A stretch of DNA of 64,000 nt from Parvularculaceae bacterium. GTDB lineage: Bacteria > Pseudomonadota > Alphaproteobacteria > Caulobacterales > Parvularculaceae. The DNA lies in NCBI GenBank assembly GCA_020446945.1, contig JAGRDS010000017.1, positions 30,791 through 94,790 on the forward strand, in the 5' to 3' direction. The position numbers were made by a program, and so were the translations under genes. Under the pieces are notes generated by a model. The model had not been told where the DNA came from and searched no databases. It saw nothing but the letters and a program-made list of their open reading frames with translations. Shown here one piece after another: positions 24,982-34,825 of this stretch (positions are counted from its first letter, which is position 1; each line of letters starts with the position of its first letter).

Positions 24982-26346
24982 TTAAATCGCCTGCGCCAGA
25001 GCGCGGCCTTGCTCGCAGCCGATCGCCGCTTCGTACGGATCTAGCGCCATTGCGACCACCCGCGCCAGAATATTGGCGCCCGGCGCGAGCGTGACGATAT
25101 CCTCGTTCCACCGGATCACGCCGTCGACCTCAAGCTTGTCGAGATTGGCGCAAATGCTGTTCGCGTCCCTCGGCGCGAACGCGGCCAGGAGCGGGCGAAT
25201 ATCGACTTCAGAACGGCACAGAAAAGTCCGGATCGCGGATGCGATCACACGCTCGCGCGGCGAAAGTACGAGCCCGCGCGATGTCGCCATTCGCCCTTTC
25301 TCAACGCATGCGTAATATTCGCCGAGCGTTTTTGCGTTTTGTGCGTACATTTCCCCGACAAACGAAATCGCCGAGGCGCCGAATCCTATAGTCGTTTCCG
25401 ACAGATCGTCGGTAAACCCTTGAAAATTTCGTCTCAAACGCCCTGTGCGGGCGGCGCGCGCGAGCGGATTGTCACGTTTCGCGTAGTGGTCGAACCCGAT
25501 CCGGACATAGCCGGCGGCGACAAGCATCTCATCAGCCAGCAAAGCGAGATCGGCCCGCAGCTCGGCCCCAGGAAGCGAATGTTCGTCGATAAGACGTTGA
25601 TTGGGCAGCGCGGCGGGCAGGTGCGCATAACCGAAAACGGCGACGCGGTCAGGCGAGAGCGCAACCGTCTCCTCCAACGTCTCTTTATAGCTTTGCAGCG
25701 TCTGGCGCGGCAGCCCGTAAAGAAGGTCGAAAGAAATATCCGTCAGCCCGACGCGGCGCATTTCGCCGACGGCCGATTCGACAAGTTCAAAGCGCTGTAC
25801 GCGATTAATAGCCGCCTGTACGCCGGCGTCGAAATCCTGAACGCCAAGGCTCATCCTGCCGAACCCCAGCGCGGCGAGACGATCGATATCGCCGTTTCGA
25901 ATGAGGCGCGGATCAAGCTCAATGGCGAGGGACGTCGAATCCGTAAGGCCAAGCTCGGCTTCGATCGCGTCAAGCACGCGCTCCAGATCTTCGACTTTCA
26001 GAAAGTTCGGCGTTCCTCCGCCGAAGTGAATGGAACGCGCGCGCCCGGCGCCGCTTAGCGCCTTGCCCGCCAGCGCTATTTCGCGCCGCAGCGCATCGAC
26101 ATAACGAAGCGCGCGGCCGTAATCATTCTCGACCCGCATATTGCATCCGCAATACCAGCAAAGGCTCTTGCAAAAGGGGACGTGAATATAGAGCGACAAC
26201 GGCTCATAAAGGGCGGTTTCGCCAAGGCGCGCGCCGTAGTCCTCGGCCGAGACCTGCTCGTCGAAATGCAACGCGGACGGGTAACTTGTATATCTGGGCG
26301 CGCGCAGGCCCAGATATTTGCGCCATTCCTGCTTCATGCGCGCCAA
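24982..26346 (-). CDS. hemN: Oxygen-independent coproporphyrinogen III oxidase
   Basis: Radical-SAM enzyme of 454 residues that decarboxylates coproporphyrinogen III to protoporphyrinogen IX without oxygen, giving haem for the cbb3 oxidase at low oxygen. Cluster motif CKSLCWYCGC (Cys59, Cys63, Cys66, with Cys68 as in true HemN). The N-terminal APRYTSYPSALHF and the motifs HFGGGTPNFL, SLGVQDF and DLLYGLPRQT follow. The C-terminal HemN domain is complete. An FNR-like box sits only 26 bases before the start; a second Met at residue 4 (26337) is an alternative start. Confidence 0.96.
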   Translation of the reverse strand: MARMKQEWRKYLGLRAPRYTSYPSALHFDEQVSAEDYGARLGETALYEPLSLYIHVPFCKSLCWYCGCNMRVENDYGRALRYVDALRREIALAGKALSGAGRARSIHFGGGTPNFLKVEDLERVLDAIEAELGLTDSTSLAIELDPRLIRNGDIDRLAALGFGRMSLGVQDFDAGVQAAINRVQRFELVESAVGEMRRVGLTDISFDLLYGLPRQTLQSYKETLEETVALSPDRVAVFGYAHLPAALPNQRLIDEHSLPGAELRADLALLADEMLVAAGYVRIGFDHYAKRDNPLARAARTGRLRRNFQGFTDDLSETTIGFGASAISFVGEMYAQNAKTLGEYYACVEKGRMATSRGLVLSPRERVIASAIRTFLCRSEVDIRPLLAAFAPRDANSICANLDKLEVDGVIRWNEDIVTLAPGANILARVVAMALDPYEAAIGCEQGRALAQAI

Positions 26347-26372
26347 ACTGGCCCACGATCAAGGGCCGCGCA

Positions 26373-26386
26373 CTGATCCAGATCAA
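26373..26386. promoter_or_regulatory. FNR box upstream of hemN
   Basis: The site reads CTGATCCAGATCAA (complement TTGATCTGGATCAG), one mismatch from TTGAT-N4-ATCAA. It lies in the 52-base gap between korB and hemN. Its centre is only 33 bases from the hemN ATG at 26346, closer than expected for a class II site with a normal leader. Confidence 0.75.
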
Positions 26387-26398
26387 ATCTGAAATCGT

Positions 26399-27409
26399 TC
26401 AGCCGGCCTTTTTCGTCCATAGGCGGCCGCGGCGCAGCGCGGCGGCGACTTTGCCGGTCCGTTTCCCCTGGGTCGCGTGATGGGCCCAGAAGGCGTCGTC
26501 AAACGACGACGCCGACGGATCGCGATAGATGACGCCCATGGCGACCGGAAAGGCGGGGTGCGCCATTTCGCAAAGGAGATGGGCGAGCGTTCTGTTCGTC
26601 TCATTGTGAACGAGGATTTCACACTCGCGCACGCCGTCGTCGCCGACGGCGACGACCTCAAGGGCGAACGTATCCGGATTAAATCGCAGCCCTTTCTTTC
26701 CGCCGCTAAAAAGAAGCGCCTTTCCGTGTTCGACGTGAATTTGATTTTCGTCGGCGACTTTCTTTTCTGTGACGCCGGCGAAAACGTCCTTGTTATAGAC
26801 GATGCAGTTCTGGAAAATCTCTACGAATGAGGCGCCTTTGAAAGCATGTGCGGCTTTCAGCGTTTCTATAAGGGGTTTCGTTGCCGTATCGACGCCCCGC
26901 GCGACAAACTTCGCCCCGGCGCCCAACGCGAAGGAACAGGGATTGACCGGCCTGTCGACCGATCCCTTGGGAGAGGAGGGCGAGCGCGTGCCGACACGGC
27001 TCGTCGGCGAATACTGTCCCTTGGTGAGGCCGTATATCTCGTTATTGAAAAGCATGATCTGCAAGTCGACATTGCGCCGTATGACATGCAGCAGATGATT
27101 GCCGCCGATCGAAAGACCATCGCCGTCGCCTGTAACGACCCAGACATCGATTTCCGGATTGGCGAGTTTCAGTCCGGTAGCAAACGCCGGCGCGCGCCCG
27201 TGAATCGTATGAAACCCGTATGTGTTCATATAATAGGGAAAGCGCGAGGAACAGCCGATGCCCGAAACGAACGCGGTCTTGTCTTTTTCCGCGCCGAGGT
27301 CGGCCATCGTTTTCTGAACGGCCTTCAAGATCGCGTAATCCCCGCAACCGGGGCACCAGCGCACTTCCTGATCGGTTTCGAAATTCTTGACGGTGAGGGG
27401 GGCGTTCAT
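26399..27409 (-). CDS. korB: 2-oxoacid:ferredoxin oxidoreductase, beta subunit
   Basis: Thiamine-diphosphate-binding subunit of 336 residues, probably of 2-oxoglutarate:ferredoxin oxidoreductase, which makes succinyl-CoA and reduced ferredoxin. The motif VRWCPGCGDYAILKAVQ opens the domain. The diphosphate/Mg site is VTGDGDGLSIGGNHLLH, followed by FNNEIYGLTKGQYSPTS. The start at 27409 (MNAPLTVKNF) follows the korA stop by 4 bases; an in-frame extension to 27460 inside korA is not needed. The substrate is inferred from subunit architecture, and pyruvate or other 2-oxoacids cannot be excluded. Confidence 0.92.
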   Translation of the reverse strand: MNAPLTVKNFETDQEVRWCPGCGDYAILKAVQKTMADLGAEKDKTAFVSGIGCSSRFPYYMNTYGFHTIHGRAPAFATGLKLANPEIDVWVVTGDGDGLSIGGNHLLHVIRRNVDLQIMLFNNEIYGLTKGQYSPTSRVGTRSPSSPKGSVDRPVNPCSFALGAGAKFVARGVDTATKPLIETLKAAHAFKGASFVEIFQNCIVYNKDVFAGVTEKKVADENQIHVEHGKALLFSGGKKGLRFNPDTFALEVVAVGDDGVRECEILVHNETNRTLAHLLCEMAHPAFPVAMGVIYRDPSASSFDDAFWAHHATQGKRTGKVAAALRRGRLWTKKAG

Positions 27410-27413
27410 ATGC

Positions 27414-29291
27414 TTACTCCGCCGCTTTCGCGACGCCTGCATGGGCGCGAATGGATTCAAGTATTTCGCCGATCTTGAAGGGCTGGCCTGAAACTTTCGT
27501 CAGCGACTCGACGGGGATTTCGATGCGGTCGCGAATGAGCGTCGCCAGTTGCCCCATATTCATTTCAGGAACGAGAATTCGATCATACCCGCGTAATAGT
27601 TCCGGAAGATTTGACGGAAATGGGTTGAGCCAGCGAATATGAATTTGCGCAACGTCCAGGCCTTCATTGCGCGCCGCTTCGACAGCGCGCCAGATCGGCC
27701 CCATGGTCGAACCCCAGCCGACAACCGCGAGCGGTCCTTTTTCCGATCCCTGCTCGACATGCTGAGACGGAATGAATTTCGCAACGGACGCGACCTTGGC
27801 GAAGCGAAGATCGGTCATCTTCTGGTGGTTCGCCGCGTCGTAGGAGATGTCGCCGGTCGTCATGTCTTTTTCGATGCCGCCAACGCGATAGGCGAGTCCA
27901 TTCATGCCAGGATGCACCCATGGTCGACCAAGAGTTTCGGGATTTCGTTTCCAGATCGCGCGCTTGACGTCGGCGGGCGCGTCCGATTGCGCGAGCGCCG
28001 GCGGCGCATTCGATTCAATCTTTTCGTATTTATCCATGTCCGGAATGAGCCACGGGCCCGCCGCGTTCTGAATATATCCGTCCGTCAGCAGAAACACCGG
28101 CGTCATATGGCGCAGCGCGACGCGCGTCGCCTCGATTGCAACGTCGAAACAATCATCTGGTCCGGACGCGGCGACAACCGGAACCGGCGCATCGGCGTTT
28201 CGGCCGTATACGGCCTGATAAAGATCCGATTGTTCCGTTTTCGTCGGCAGGCCGGTTGACGGGCCGCCTCTCTGGGAATTGACGATGAGCAGGGGCAGCT
28301 CGGTTGCGATCGCCAGCCCGATCGCTTCGGTCTTAAGCGCAATGCCCGGACCGGACGAAGACGTGACGCCGATTCGCCCGCCGAACGAGGCGCCGATCGC
28401 GGCGCAGGCTGCGGCGATTTCGTCCTCGGCCTGAAATGTCGCAACCCCAAGTTCGCCAAGGCGCGAGAGGTAATGGAGGAGCGCTGAGGCCGGCGTTATC
28501 GGATAGCCTGCGAAGAGGATGGGCTTGTCGGCGAGTTCGCCGGCTGCGGCGATGCCGAGCGCAAGAGCCTCAGCGCCGGTGATCGATCTGTATTCGCCCT
28601 CTTTCATAGGCGCCGCGCCGACGCGGTATTGCGGCAACTCCGCCGACAGCTCCGCCGTTTCCGCATAGGCGTTGCCCGCGGCGAGCGCCATCAGATTGCC
28701 GGCGCGAATTTCGGGTTTTGCGGCGAACTTCTTGTTGATCCACGCCTCGACAGGCGCACGGTCGCGGCCGAACATCCAGAGTACGGCGCCGAGGCCCCAG
28801 AAATTCTTGCACTGTTCGGCGTCGCGTTTTGAAAGACCGGACGGTTTCGTCGCTTCAAGGGTTTGGGTCTTGATCGGAATTTCAATGACGCGGAAATCGT
28901 TCAACTCGCCTGTCGTGCGCGGATCTCGTTCGATATTCGCCTTAGCGAAATTGCGGTCATTGAATTCGTCCGTATTGACGATAATCGTCGCACCCTTCGG
29001 CATGATCGGCAGGTTGACCTTCAACGCGGCCGGATTGAAGGCGATCAGAACATCCGGCGCATCGCCCGCGGTCGCTATGCGCCGCGCGCCCAGATTTATC
29101 TGAAAAGCGGAAACGCCGAAGGTCGTACCGACCGGCGCCCTTATCTCCGCCGGAAAGTCCGGGAAGGTCGAAAAGTCAGAACCCGCCAGGGCGGTCGATT
29201 CCGCGAATTGGCCGCCGAGAAGCTGAATACCGTCGCCGGAATCGCCCGCGAAGCGAACGACGATCGAAATCTCATCAGTCGGTTTAGTCAT
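27414..29291 (-). CDS. korA: 2-oxoacid:ferredoxin oxidoreductase, alpha (gamma-alpha fused) subunit
   Basis: A protein of 625 residues fusing the gamma domain (residues 1-190, beginning [22 protein letters not shown]) to the alpha domain, with the pyrimidine-binding region near 255-400 ([52 protein letters not shown]). The C-terminal segment [15 protein letters not shown] is domain III. This two-subunit form without a ferredoxin domain is found in aerobic and microaerobic bacteria. It starts the korAB-hemN-fnr-cco run of minus-strand genes. Confidence 0.93.
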   Translation of the reverse strand: MTKPTDEISIVVRFAGDSGDGIQLLGGQFAESTALAGSDFSTFPDFPAEIRAPVGTTFGVSAFQINLGARRIATAGDAPDVLIAFNPAALKVNLPIMPKGATIIVNTDEFNDRNFAKANIERDPRTTGELNDFRVIEIPIKTQTLEATKPSGLSKRDAEQCKNFWGLGAVLWMFGRDRAPVEAWINKKFAAKPEIRAGNLMALAAGNAYAETAELSAELPQYRVGAAPMKEGEYRSITGAEALALGIAAAGELADKPILFAGYPITPASALLHYLSRLGELGVATFQAEDEIAAACAAIGASFGGRIGVTSSSGPGIALKTEAIGLAIATELPLLIVNSQRGGPSTGLPTKTEQSDLYQAVYGRNADAPVPVVAASGPDDCFDVAIEATRVALRHMTPVFLLTDGYIQNAAGPWLIPDMDKYEKIESNAPPALAQSDAPADVKRAIWKRNPETLGRPWVHPGMNGLAYRVGGIEKDMTTGDISYDAANHQKMTDLRFAKVASVAKFIPSQHVEQGSEKGPLAVVGWGSTMGPIWRAVEAARNEGLDVAQIHIRWLNPFPSNLPELLRGYDRILVPEMNMGQLATLIRDRIEIPVESLTKVSGQPFKIGEILESIRAHAGVAKAAE

Positions 29292-29572
29292 CGAATGGGC
29301 CTGCCGTTCCCGTTAGTCGCGCCTCTATCCTATCCCGTACGGCGCGGCGGGCGAATAAAAAAGGGCCGACAACCCAGGGAGATGCCGGCTTTGGGACCGC
29401 ATATCCCAATTGCGCGAGCCCGGCGCAAGCGCTTCGCGCGGGCGCGACCATGAAAATCACTCAAAACCGCTTGAGGCGCGCTATCGACGCCGGCCTTTGG
29501 GGACGCGAAAGGCCGGTGGATTTTTGCCGCGGCGCGCGGCAATACAATGAGCCGTCAAACACCGGAGCCGCC

Positions 29573-30226
29573 ATGAAATTCTTCGTCGATACCGCTGAAG
29601 TTTCCGAAATCAAGGCGCTCATGCCGACCGGCCTGGTCGACGGCGTGACGACCAACCCTACTCTCGTAGCCAAGTCCGGGCGAGATTTCAGGGAAATGAT
29701 CGCCGAGGTCTGCGCGCTCGTTCCAGGTCCGGTCAGCGCCGAGGTCACGGCGCTCGAAACCGAGGCCATGATCGAGGAGGGGACGAGCCTTGCGAAAATC
29801 GCCCGGAACATAGTCGTAAAACTGCCTTTGACGATGAACGGGATCGCCGCCTGCAAGGCGTTGACGGATGTCGGGATCAAAACAAACGTGACGCTTTGCT
29901 TCTCCGCGAACCAGGCGCTCCTCGCGGCCAAGGCCGGCGCGACATTCGTTTCGCCGTTTATCGGACGCCTCGACGATATCGGAGAAGACGGCATGCAACT
30001 CATTCGCGATATCCGGATGATTTACGACAATTACGGTTTCAGGACGGAAATTCTCGCCGCCTCGATCCGTTCGCCGATGCATATGCGCGAGTCAGCGCTC
30101 GCCGGGGCCGATGTTGCGACGGCGCCGCCTACGGTCATAAGAGCGCTCGCAAGCCATCCGCTGACGGACAAAGGACTTGAGGCGTTCCTGGCCGACTGGG
30201 CGAAGACAGGGCAAAAAATTCTTTGA
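29573..30226 (+). CDS. tal: Transaldolase / fructose-6-phosphate aldolase-like protein
   Basis: Small transaldolase of 217 residues (MipB/TalC group). The Schiff-base Lys83 lies in NIVVKLPLT. Other motifs are [53 protein letters not shown] and AASIRSPMH. The short length and DTA start are shared by fructose-6-phosphate aldolases and bacterial short transaldolases; sequence alone does not separate them here. The 280 bases upstream hold no gene I can support. The stop overlaps the next start as TTGA. Confidence 0.9.
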   Translation: MKFFVDTAEVSEIKALMPTGLVDGVTTNPTLVAKSGRDFREMIAEVCALVPGPVSAEVTALETEAMIEEGTSLAKIARNIVVKLPLTMNGIAACKALTDVGIKTNVTLCFSANQALLAAKAGATFVSPFIGRLDDIGEDGMQLIRDIRMIYDNYGFRTEILAASIRSPMHMRESALAGADVATAPPTVIRALASHPLTDKGLEAFLADWAKTGQKIL

Positions 30227-31257
30227 GCGAAAACGCGCAAACCGACAAGACTGACAAAGGCCCTCAAGCCGAGGGAGGCCCCCAAAATGACGATGGGCCG
30301 CCCTTCGTTTTCGGTTTTGCATTCAAGGGCGGCGCCGCGCGCGAAATGCGCTGGGAGGAGGCGGCGGCGAATGCCGGGGACGCCGAATGGGTGTGGATCC
30401 ATCTCAATTTGAACAATGACGCGGCGCGCGCGTGGATTAGGGCGCAAACCGATTTGCCTTTCGCAGCCATGATTTCGCTTCTCGCGGATGAAACGCGCCC
30501 GCGCGTGACGACGCTTGAAACGGGCGTCGTCGCGAATTTGCGCGGCGTCAACCTCAATGAAGGCGCTGAGCCTGAAGACATGGTTTCCATTCGCATCTGG
30601 GTCGAACAACGGCGAATTATCACCGCGAGGCGGCGCAGGCTGGTCGCGGCGCAGGAGATCCGGTCGGAGATTGTCGGCGGCAGGAAATTCGAAGGACCGG
30701 CGGGGCTCGTCGTCCGGCTTTGCGCGCGGCTGACGGAGCGCACTGAGCCATTCGTCGCGGAGATCGAAGAAGATCTCGATGCGCTTGAAGAGCGCATTTT
30801 GGAAGGGGAGAGTTCTTCAATCCGCAGCCGGCTCGGCGAAGTCCGCCAGACCGCCGTTCACTTTCGCCGCTTCATCGCCCCGCAGCGAGAAGCTCTGGTC
30901 CGGCTCGCTTCGGACGAAAGCGCGCTGTTCGGACCGCGCGACAAGATCGAATTTCGCGAGATCGCTGACCGTGTCACCCGTTTTGTTGAAGACATAGACG
31001 CCGTTCGCGAACGTGCGATGGTCCTGCAGGATCAGCTTTCCGACAAGCGCGCCGAAGAGATGAACCGCAACATGTTGATCCTGTCGGTCGTCGCCGCGAT
31101 CTTTCTGCCGCTCGGATATCTGACAGGATTGCTGGGTATAAATGTCGGCGGCGTGCCGGGTGCGGATAGTCCGCACGCATTCTGGGTTGTCGTTGGCATT
31201 TCGGCGGCGATAGGCTGCGCGCTGGTGTATTTGTTTCATCGTAAGGGCTGGCTTTGA
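30223..31257 (+). CDS. CorA-superfamily metal transporter, ZntB-like
   Basis: Inner-membrane protein of 344 residues. A long cytoplasmic N-terminal domain (with [17 protein letters not shown]) leads to two C-terminal helices at about 282-302 and 318-337. The first helix ends in [16 protein letters not shown]; the GIN in place of GMN is usual in the ZntB branch, which moves zinc with protons. The start is TTG 30223, overlapping the transaldolase stop (TTGA); no ATG is available before the conserved region. It is linked by another TTGA overlap to the channel gene downstream. Confidence 0.87.
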   Translation: MSENAQTDKTDKGPQAEGGPQNDDGPPFVFGFAFKGGAAREMRWEEAAANAGDAEWVWIHLNLNNDAARAWIRAQTDLPFAAMISLLADETRPRVTTLETGVVANLRGVNLNEGAEPEDMVSIRIWVEQRRIITARRRRLVAAQEIRSEIVGGRKFEGPAGLVVRLCARLTERTEPFVAEIEEDLDALEERILEGESSSIRSRLGEVRQTAVHFRRFIAPQREALVRLASDESALFGPRDKIEFREIADRVTRFVEDIDAVRERAMVLQDQLSDKRAEEMNRNMLILSVVAAIFLPLGYLTGLLGINVGGVPGADSPHAFWVVVGISAAIGCALVYLFHRKGWL

Positions 31258-33707
31258 AACTTCATGCGATAATTGCGTTCGTAATCCTGGCGTTGACCGG
31301 CGCGGCGCAAGCGCAGGACCGGACCGACCTCGCGCGCGAAAAGGAAATCCGAAATGCGGCGACGTCGCTGTCCGCCCTTGCGCGCGACCTGCGCGAGGAC
31401 GGCGTTGACGATCCGGGCGATTTCGAACGCGATGTTCGCACGATTTTCAGAACCTCGCGCGAGCGCGTTGCGCCGGTCGAACAAGCCATCGCGCGAACGC
31501 AGGCGAGCCTCGATCTTCTCGGACCGGCGCCGAAAGAGGGTGAACCCGCCGAAGCCTCCGCCGTCGCCGACGATCGCGCTGCGCTGAACGAGGCGCTTTC
31601 CTTTCTGCGCGGCCAGCGCACGCGCATTCGCGCCAATATGGACGAAGCGACTTCGATCCTCGGTGAATTGTCAGAACGGCGCCTGCGTGATCTTTATCGC
31701 AAGATCATGCGCCGCGGCCAAACGCTTCTTTCGTCGGCGCCGTGGAAAGGCGCCTGGTCGGGCGCAAGCGATCTCTCTGGCGCTTTCACGCGGTTTTTCA
31801 CCAAATGGTCCGACAGCCGCTCGGGCAAGGGCGGCGTCCTGATAAATCTCGCAGCGCTCGCCGCCGCTTTCGCAGCGTCTCTTTTCCTGTTTGGACCGGT
31901 GCGCGACTGGCTGCGCCGCGTCGTCACCGCGCGTATCGAAGCGCATGAACCGACGCCTGCGCGCCGCGTCGCTGTCGCCGGCGTCAAAATGCTGGCGCGC
32001 CTTATTCCCGGCGTCGTCGGCGGTTTCATCATAATTGAAACCTCGCGCGCGCTTGGCCTGCTTGGCGCTGAAGGCGTTCCGGTTGCGCGCGCCGTATGGA
32101 TTGCGCTGGTCGCATATCTCATCGTCGATGGTTTCAGCGTCGGCCTGTTCGCGCCGAGCGCGACGGCATGGCGCCTCGCCGAAGTCGAAACCGCCAAAGC
32201 AAGGCGGGCCTCTGCGCTTCTTCTCGCCATTGTACTGATTGTCGGCGCAAAATCGGTTGTCACCGAAATCGCCAATGCGGCCGACATCGAAAATACCTTC
32301 AATTATGTCGTACGCGGCGTTAGCGCGATCCTCGTCGGCGGGATTTTATTCCTTCTTTGCGAGCGTCGATTGTGGACCGGTGAAATTGTTGCGTCATCGT
32401 CGCCGCAAGAGGCCGGCGCGGAGGCCGGCCGGGATTCTGTGTGGCCGATAGTGCGCTTTCTCGGCCGCGCGCTCGGCATCGCCATCATGGCGGCGTCTTT
32501 CGCCGGTCACGTCAATCTCGCCGATTTCGCGTCCTCCCGGCTCTATTTTCTCGCGATCATACTCGCACTCGCCTGGTTCATTCGCTCTGCGCTCGGGGAG
32601 ACGGCCGCATGGGCGGATCGGCGTTTGAGAGCGACCCGCGACGGCGGCGAGTCCAATGACGATGCGCAGGTTTTCCGCTTTTGGGTCGGGCTGGGCGTTG
32701 ACCTTGCGCTGCTGCTTTCCATCGCGCCGGTCGTGTTCGTTCTGGCCGGCGTCGATCCGAACGCCGTACGCGATTTCGTGTTTCGGGCCTTTGTCGGCTT
32801 CAGGGTCGGCGGCGTTGTAATTTCGCTTTCGGATATATTTTTCGCGATCGCCACATTTGTCGGCATCTTGATGCTGACGCGCCTGTTCCAGGGCGCGATG
32901 CAGCGCGGACCGCTGGCGCATGCGCGTATCGATTCCGGGATCAAGAATTCGCTGACAACCTTGCTCGGATATTTCGGGCTTGTTCTGGCGGCGGTTTTCG
33001 GGCTCGGCGTTCTCGGTCTCGATCTATCAAATCTCGCCCTGATCGCCGGCGCCTTGTCTGTCGGCATCGGTTTCGGCCTTCAGTCGATCGTCAATAATTT
33101 CGTTTCTGGACTTATCCTGCTTTTCGAGCGGCCGATCAAAGCCGGCGACTGGATCGTGACCACATCGGGCGAAGGGATCGTCAAAAAGATCAGCGTCAGA
33201 TCGACCGAAATCGAAACCTTCGACCGTGCGGCGATTATTATTCCGAACTCGGAGTTAATTGCGGCGACAGTCACGAACTGGACGCACAAAAGCGCGCTCG
33301 GACGCATTCGTGTAAATGTAGGCGTCGCCTATAATTCCGATCCGGAACTTGTGCGGGACATTCTGACGAAAATCGCCATGGACCATCCGCTGATCGTGCG
33401 TTACCCGGAACCATTCGTTGTCTGGAACGATTTCGGCGCTTCATCGCTCGATTTCGAATTGCGCGCCTATTTAAGTGATATCGGCAAGGGGCTTCAGGTG
33501 CGCACTGATATCCGATTCGAAATATTCAAGGCTTTCAAGGAGAACGGCATAGAAATTCCGTTCCCGCAACAGGACGTTTATATCAGATCGGCGCCGGAAG
33601 GGTTCGGCGCAACGCCTGACCGGCGCGCGAATGCGGACCCGGCCGGCGCCGACCAGGCAAAAGCCAGCGCAGACCAGGTCAAAGCGGGACCGATCAGCGA
33701 GAATTGA
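31254..33707 (+). CDS. MscS-family mechanosensitive channel with DUF3772 domain
   Basis: A protein of 817 residues. A signal peptide ([21 protein letters not shown]) precedes a periplasmic coiled region (25-150, DUF3772-like). Ten or more membrane helices follow (about 190-620), ending in the MscS pore helix and beta domain: IAGALSVGIGFGLQSIVNNFVSG, then FERPIKAGDWIV. The C-terminal cytoplasmic domain ends in repeats of ADQAKASADQVKAG. It opens on membrane tension to release solutes. The start is TTG 31254 in a TTGA overlap. DUF1272 follows 12 bases later. Confidence 0.9.
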   Translation: MKLHAIIAFVILALTGAAQAQDRTDLAREKEIRNAATSLSALARDLREDGVDDPGDFERDVRTIFRTSRERVAPVEQAIARTQASLDLLGPAPKEGEPAEASAVADDRAALNEALSFLRGQRTRIRANMDEATSILGELSERRLRDLYRKIMRRGQTLLSSAPWKGAWSGASDLSGAFTRFFTKWSDSRSGKGGVLINLAALAAAFAASLFLFGPVRDWLRRVVTARIEAHEPTPARRVAVAGVKMLARLIPGVVGGFIIIETSRALGLLGAEGVPVARAVWIALVAYLIVDGFSVGLFAPSATAWRLAEVETAKARRASALLLAIVLIVGAKSVVTEIANAADIENTFNYVVRGVSAILVGGILFLLCERRLWTGEIVASSSPQEAGAEAGRDSVWPIVRFLGRALGIAIMAASFAGHVNLADFASSRLYFLAIILALAWFIRSALGETAAWADRRLRATRDGGESNDDAQVFRFWVGLGVDLALLLSIAPVVFVLAGVDPNAVRDFVFRAFVGFRVGGVVISLSDIFFAIATFVGILMLTRLFQGAMQRGPLAHARIDSGIKNSLTTLLGYFGLVLAAVFGLGVLGLDLSNLALIAGALSVGIGFGLQSIVNNFVSGLILLFERPIKAGDWIVTTSGEGIVKKISVRSTEIETFDRAAIIIPNSELIAATVTNWTHKSALGRIRVNVGVAYNSDPELVRDILTKIAMDHPLIVRYPEPFVVWNDFGASSLDFELRAYLSDIGKGLQVRTDIRFEIFKAFKENGIEIPFPQQDVYIRSAPEGFGATPDRRANADPAGADQAKASADQVKAGPISEN

Positions 33708-33719
33708 GGAAAGGCGGCT

Positions 33720-33959
33720 ATGCTTGAACTGCGGCCCAATTGCGAATGTTGCGACCGGGATTTGCCTCCGCAGGCGCCAGCGCGAATTTGCAGCTTTGAA
33801 TGCACCTTCTGTCCGGACTGCGCAGATCGCCGATTTAACAGCGTCTGTCCGAATTGCGGCGGCAATCTTGTTGAACGGCCGGTCAGACCGCAAACCGCGC
33901 TTGTGAAAAACCCGCCGTCGACCAAGCGCGTTCTGCGAGACCATGGCGGCGCGCAATGA
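33720..33959 (+). CDS. DUF1272 zinc-ribbon-like small protein
   Basis: A protein of 79 residues with eight Cys in CxxC-like pairs: NCECCDRDLPP, ICSFECTFCPDCADR and CPNCGGNL. This is the DUF1272 pattern and probably binds zinc. The start follows GGAAAGGCGGCT. It overlaps the FAH-family gene by 4 bases (ATGA), so both are likely translated together. Confidence 0.9.
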   Translation: MLELRPNCECCDRDLPPQAPARICSFECTFCPDCADRRFNSVCPNCGGNLVERPVRPQTALVKNPPSTKRVLRDHGGAQ

Positions 33960-34648
33960 GTTTTGTTTTCGAGCCGCAAGCACAACCGGCCGCCGGCGTT
34001 CTCGGCGGCGGCGAATTTCCGGTGCGCCGCATTTTCTGTATCGGTCGAAATTATGCCGACCATGTGAAGGAAATGGGCGGCGACCCGAAATCCGATTCGC
34101 CCGTCTTTTTTACAAAACCGGCCGATGCAATTGTCGGCACAGGTACGGTCATACCTTATCCGGCGGCGACGAAAAATCTTCATTATGAAGGTGAACTGGT
34201 CATCGCGTTAGGGGCCGGCGGACGCGAACTTAAATCGCGGGACGAAGCTGCGGCGCTTGTTTTCGGTCACGCGGCCGGGTGCGACTTGACGCGGCGCGAT
34301 TTGCAGGCGGCGGCGAAAAAGGTCGGCGGCCCCTGGGATTCGGCGAAAGGCTTTGACTGCTCGGCGCCGCTCGGCCTCATTGCGCGTATTGAAGACTTTC
34401 CTGCGGATCTGCTCGATAACGCGCAACTCGTCCTCAAGGTCAACGGCGAAGAAAAACAGAAAGCGCCGCTTTCCTCCATGATCTGGTCGGCGCCGGAAAT
34501 CATTATCGCGCTCTCGGCGCTTTTCGAATTGAGGCCTGGCGATTTGATTTTCACCGGAACGCCAGAAGGCGTAGGGCCGCTGACACGCGAAGATCACGTC
34601 GAAGTGACGATCGGCGTTCTGCCGCCGCTGGAATTTTCAATCGATTAG
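33956..34648 (+). CDS. Fumarylacetoacetate hydrolase-family protein
   Basis: A protein of 230 residues with the FAH fold: IFCIGRNYADHVKEMG, FFTKPADAIVG, HYEGELVIALG (metal-binding Glu), GHAAGCDLTRRDLQ, AKGFDCSAPLG and GDLIFTGTPEGVGPL. Members act as acylpyruvases, oxaloacetate decarboxylases or isomerases in aromatic breakdown. The size and motifs fit the acylpyruvase/oxaloacetate-decarboxylase type best. The pathway cannot be told from neighbours. Confidence 0.9.
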   Translation: MSFVFEPQAQPAAGVLGGGEFPVRRIFCIGRNYADHVKEMGGDPKSDSPVFFTKPADAIVGTGTVIPYPAATKNLHYEGELVIALGAGGRELKSRDEAAALVFGHAAGCDLTRRDLQAAAKKVGGPWDSAKGFDCSAPLGLIARIEDFPADLLDNAQLVLKVNGEEKQKAPLSSMIWSAPEIIIALSALFELRPGDLIFTGTPEGVGPLTREDHVEVTIGVLPPLEFSID

Positions 34649-34825
34649 GATCTGCGCGGTATTTGATGAGTTTGCGCTATGTTCCGGCGTCCGAAACTCA
34701 TGGCCGTTTCCATGACGGCGGGCGAGCGGTCTTGAAACGCGGCGCGCGAATTCATATCGGTTTCGGAGCGCGTCGCCCCTTCGCTTCAGCGACGGACGCA
34801 GCGCAACTAGGTAAGGAAAACCGAA

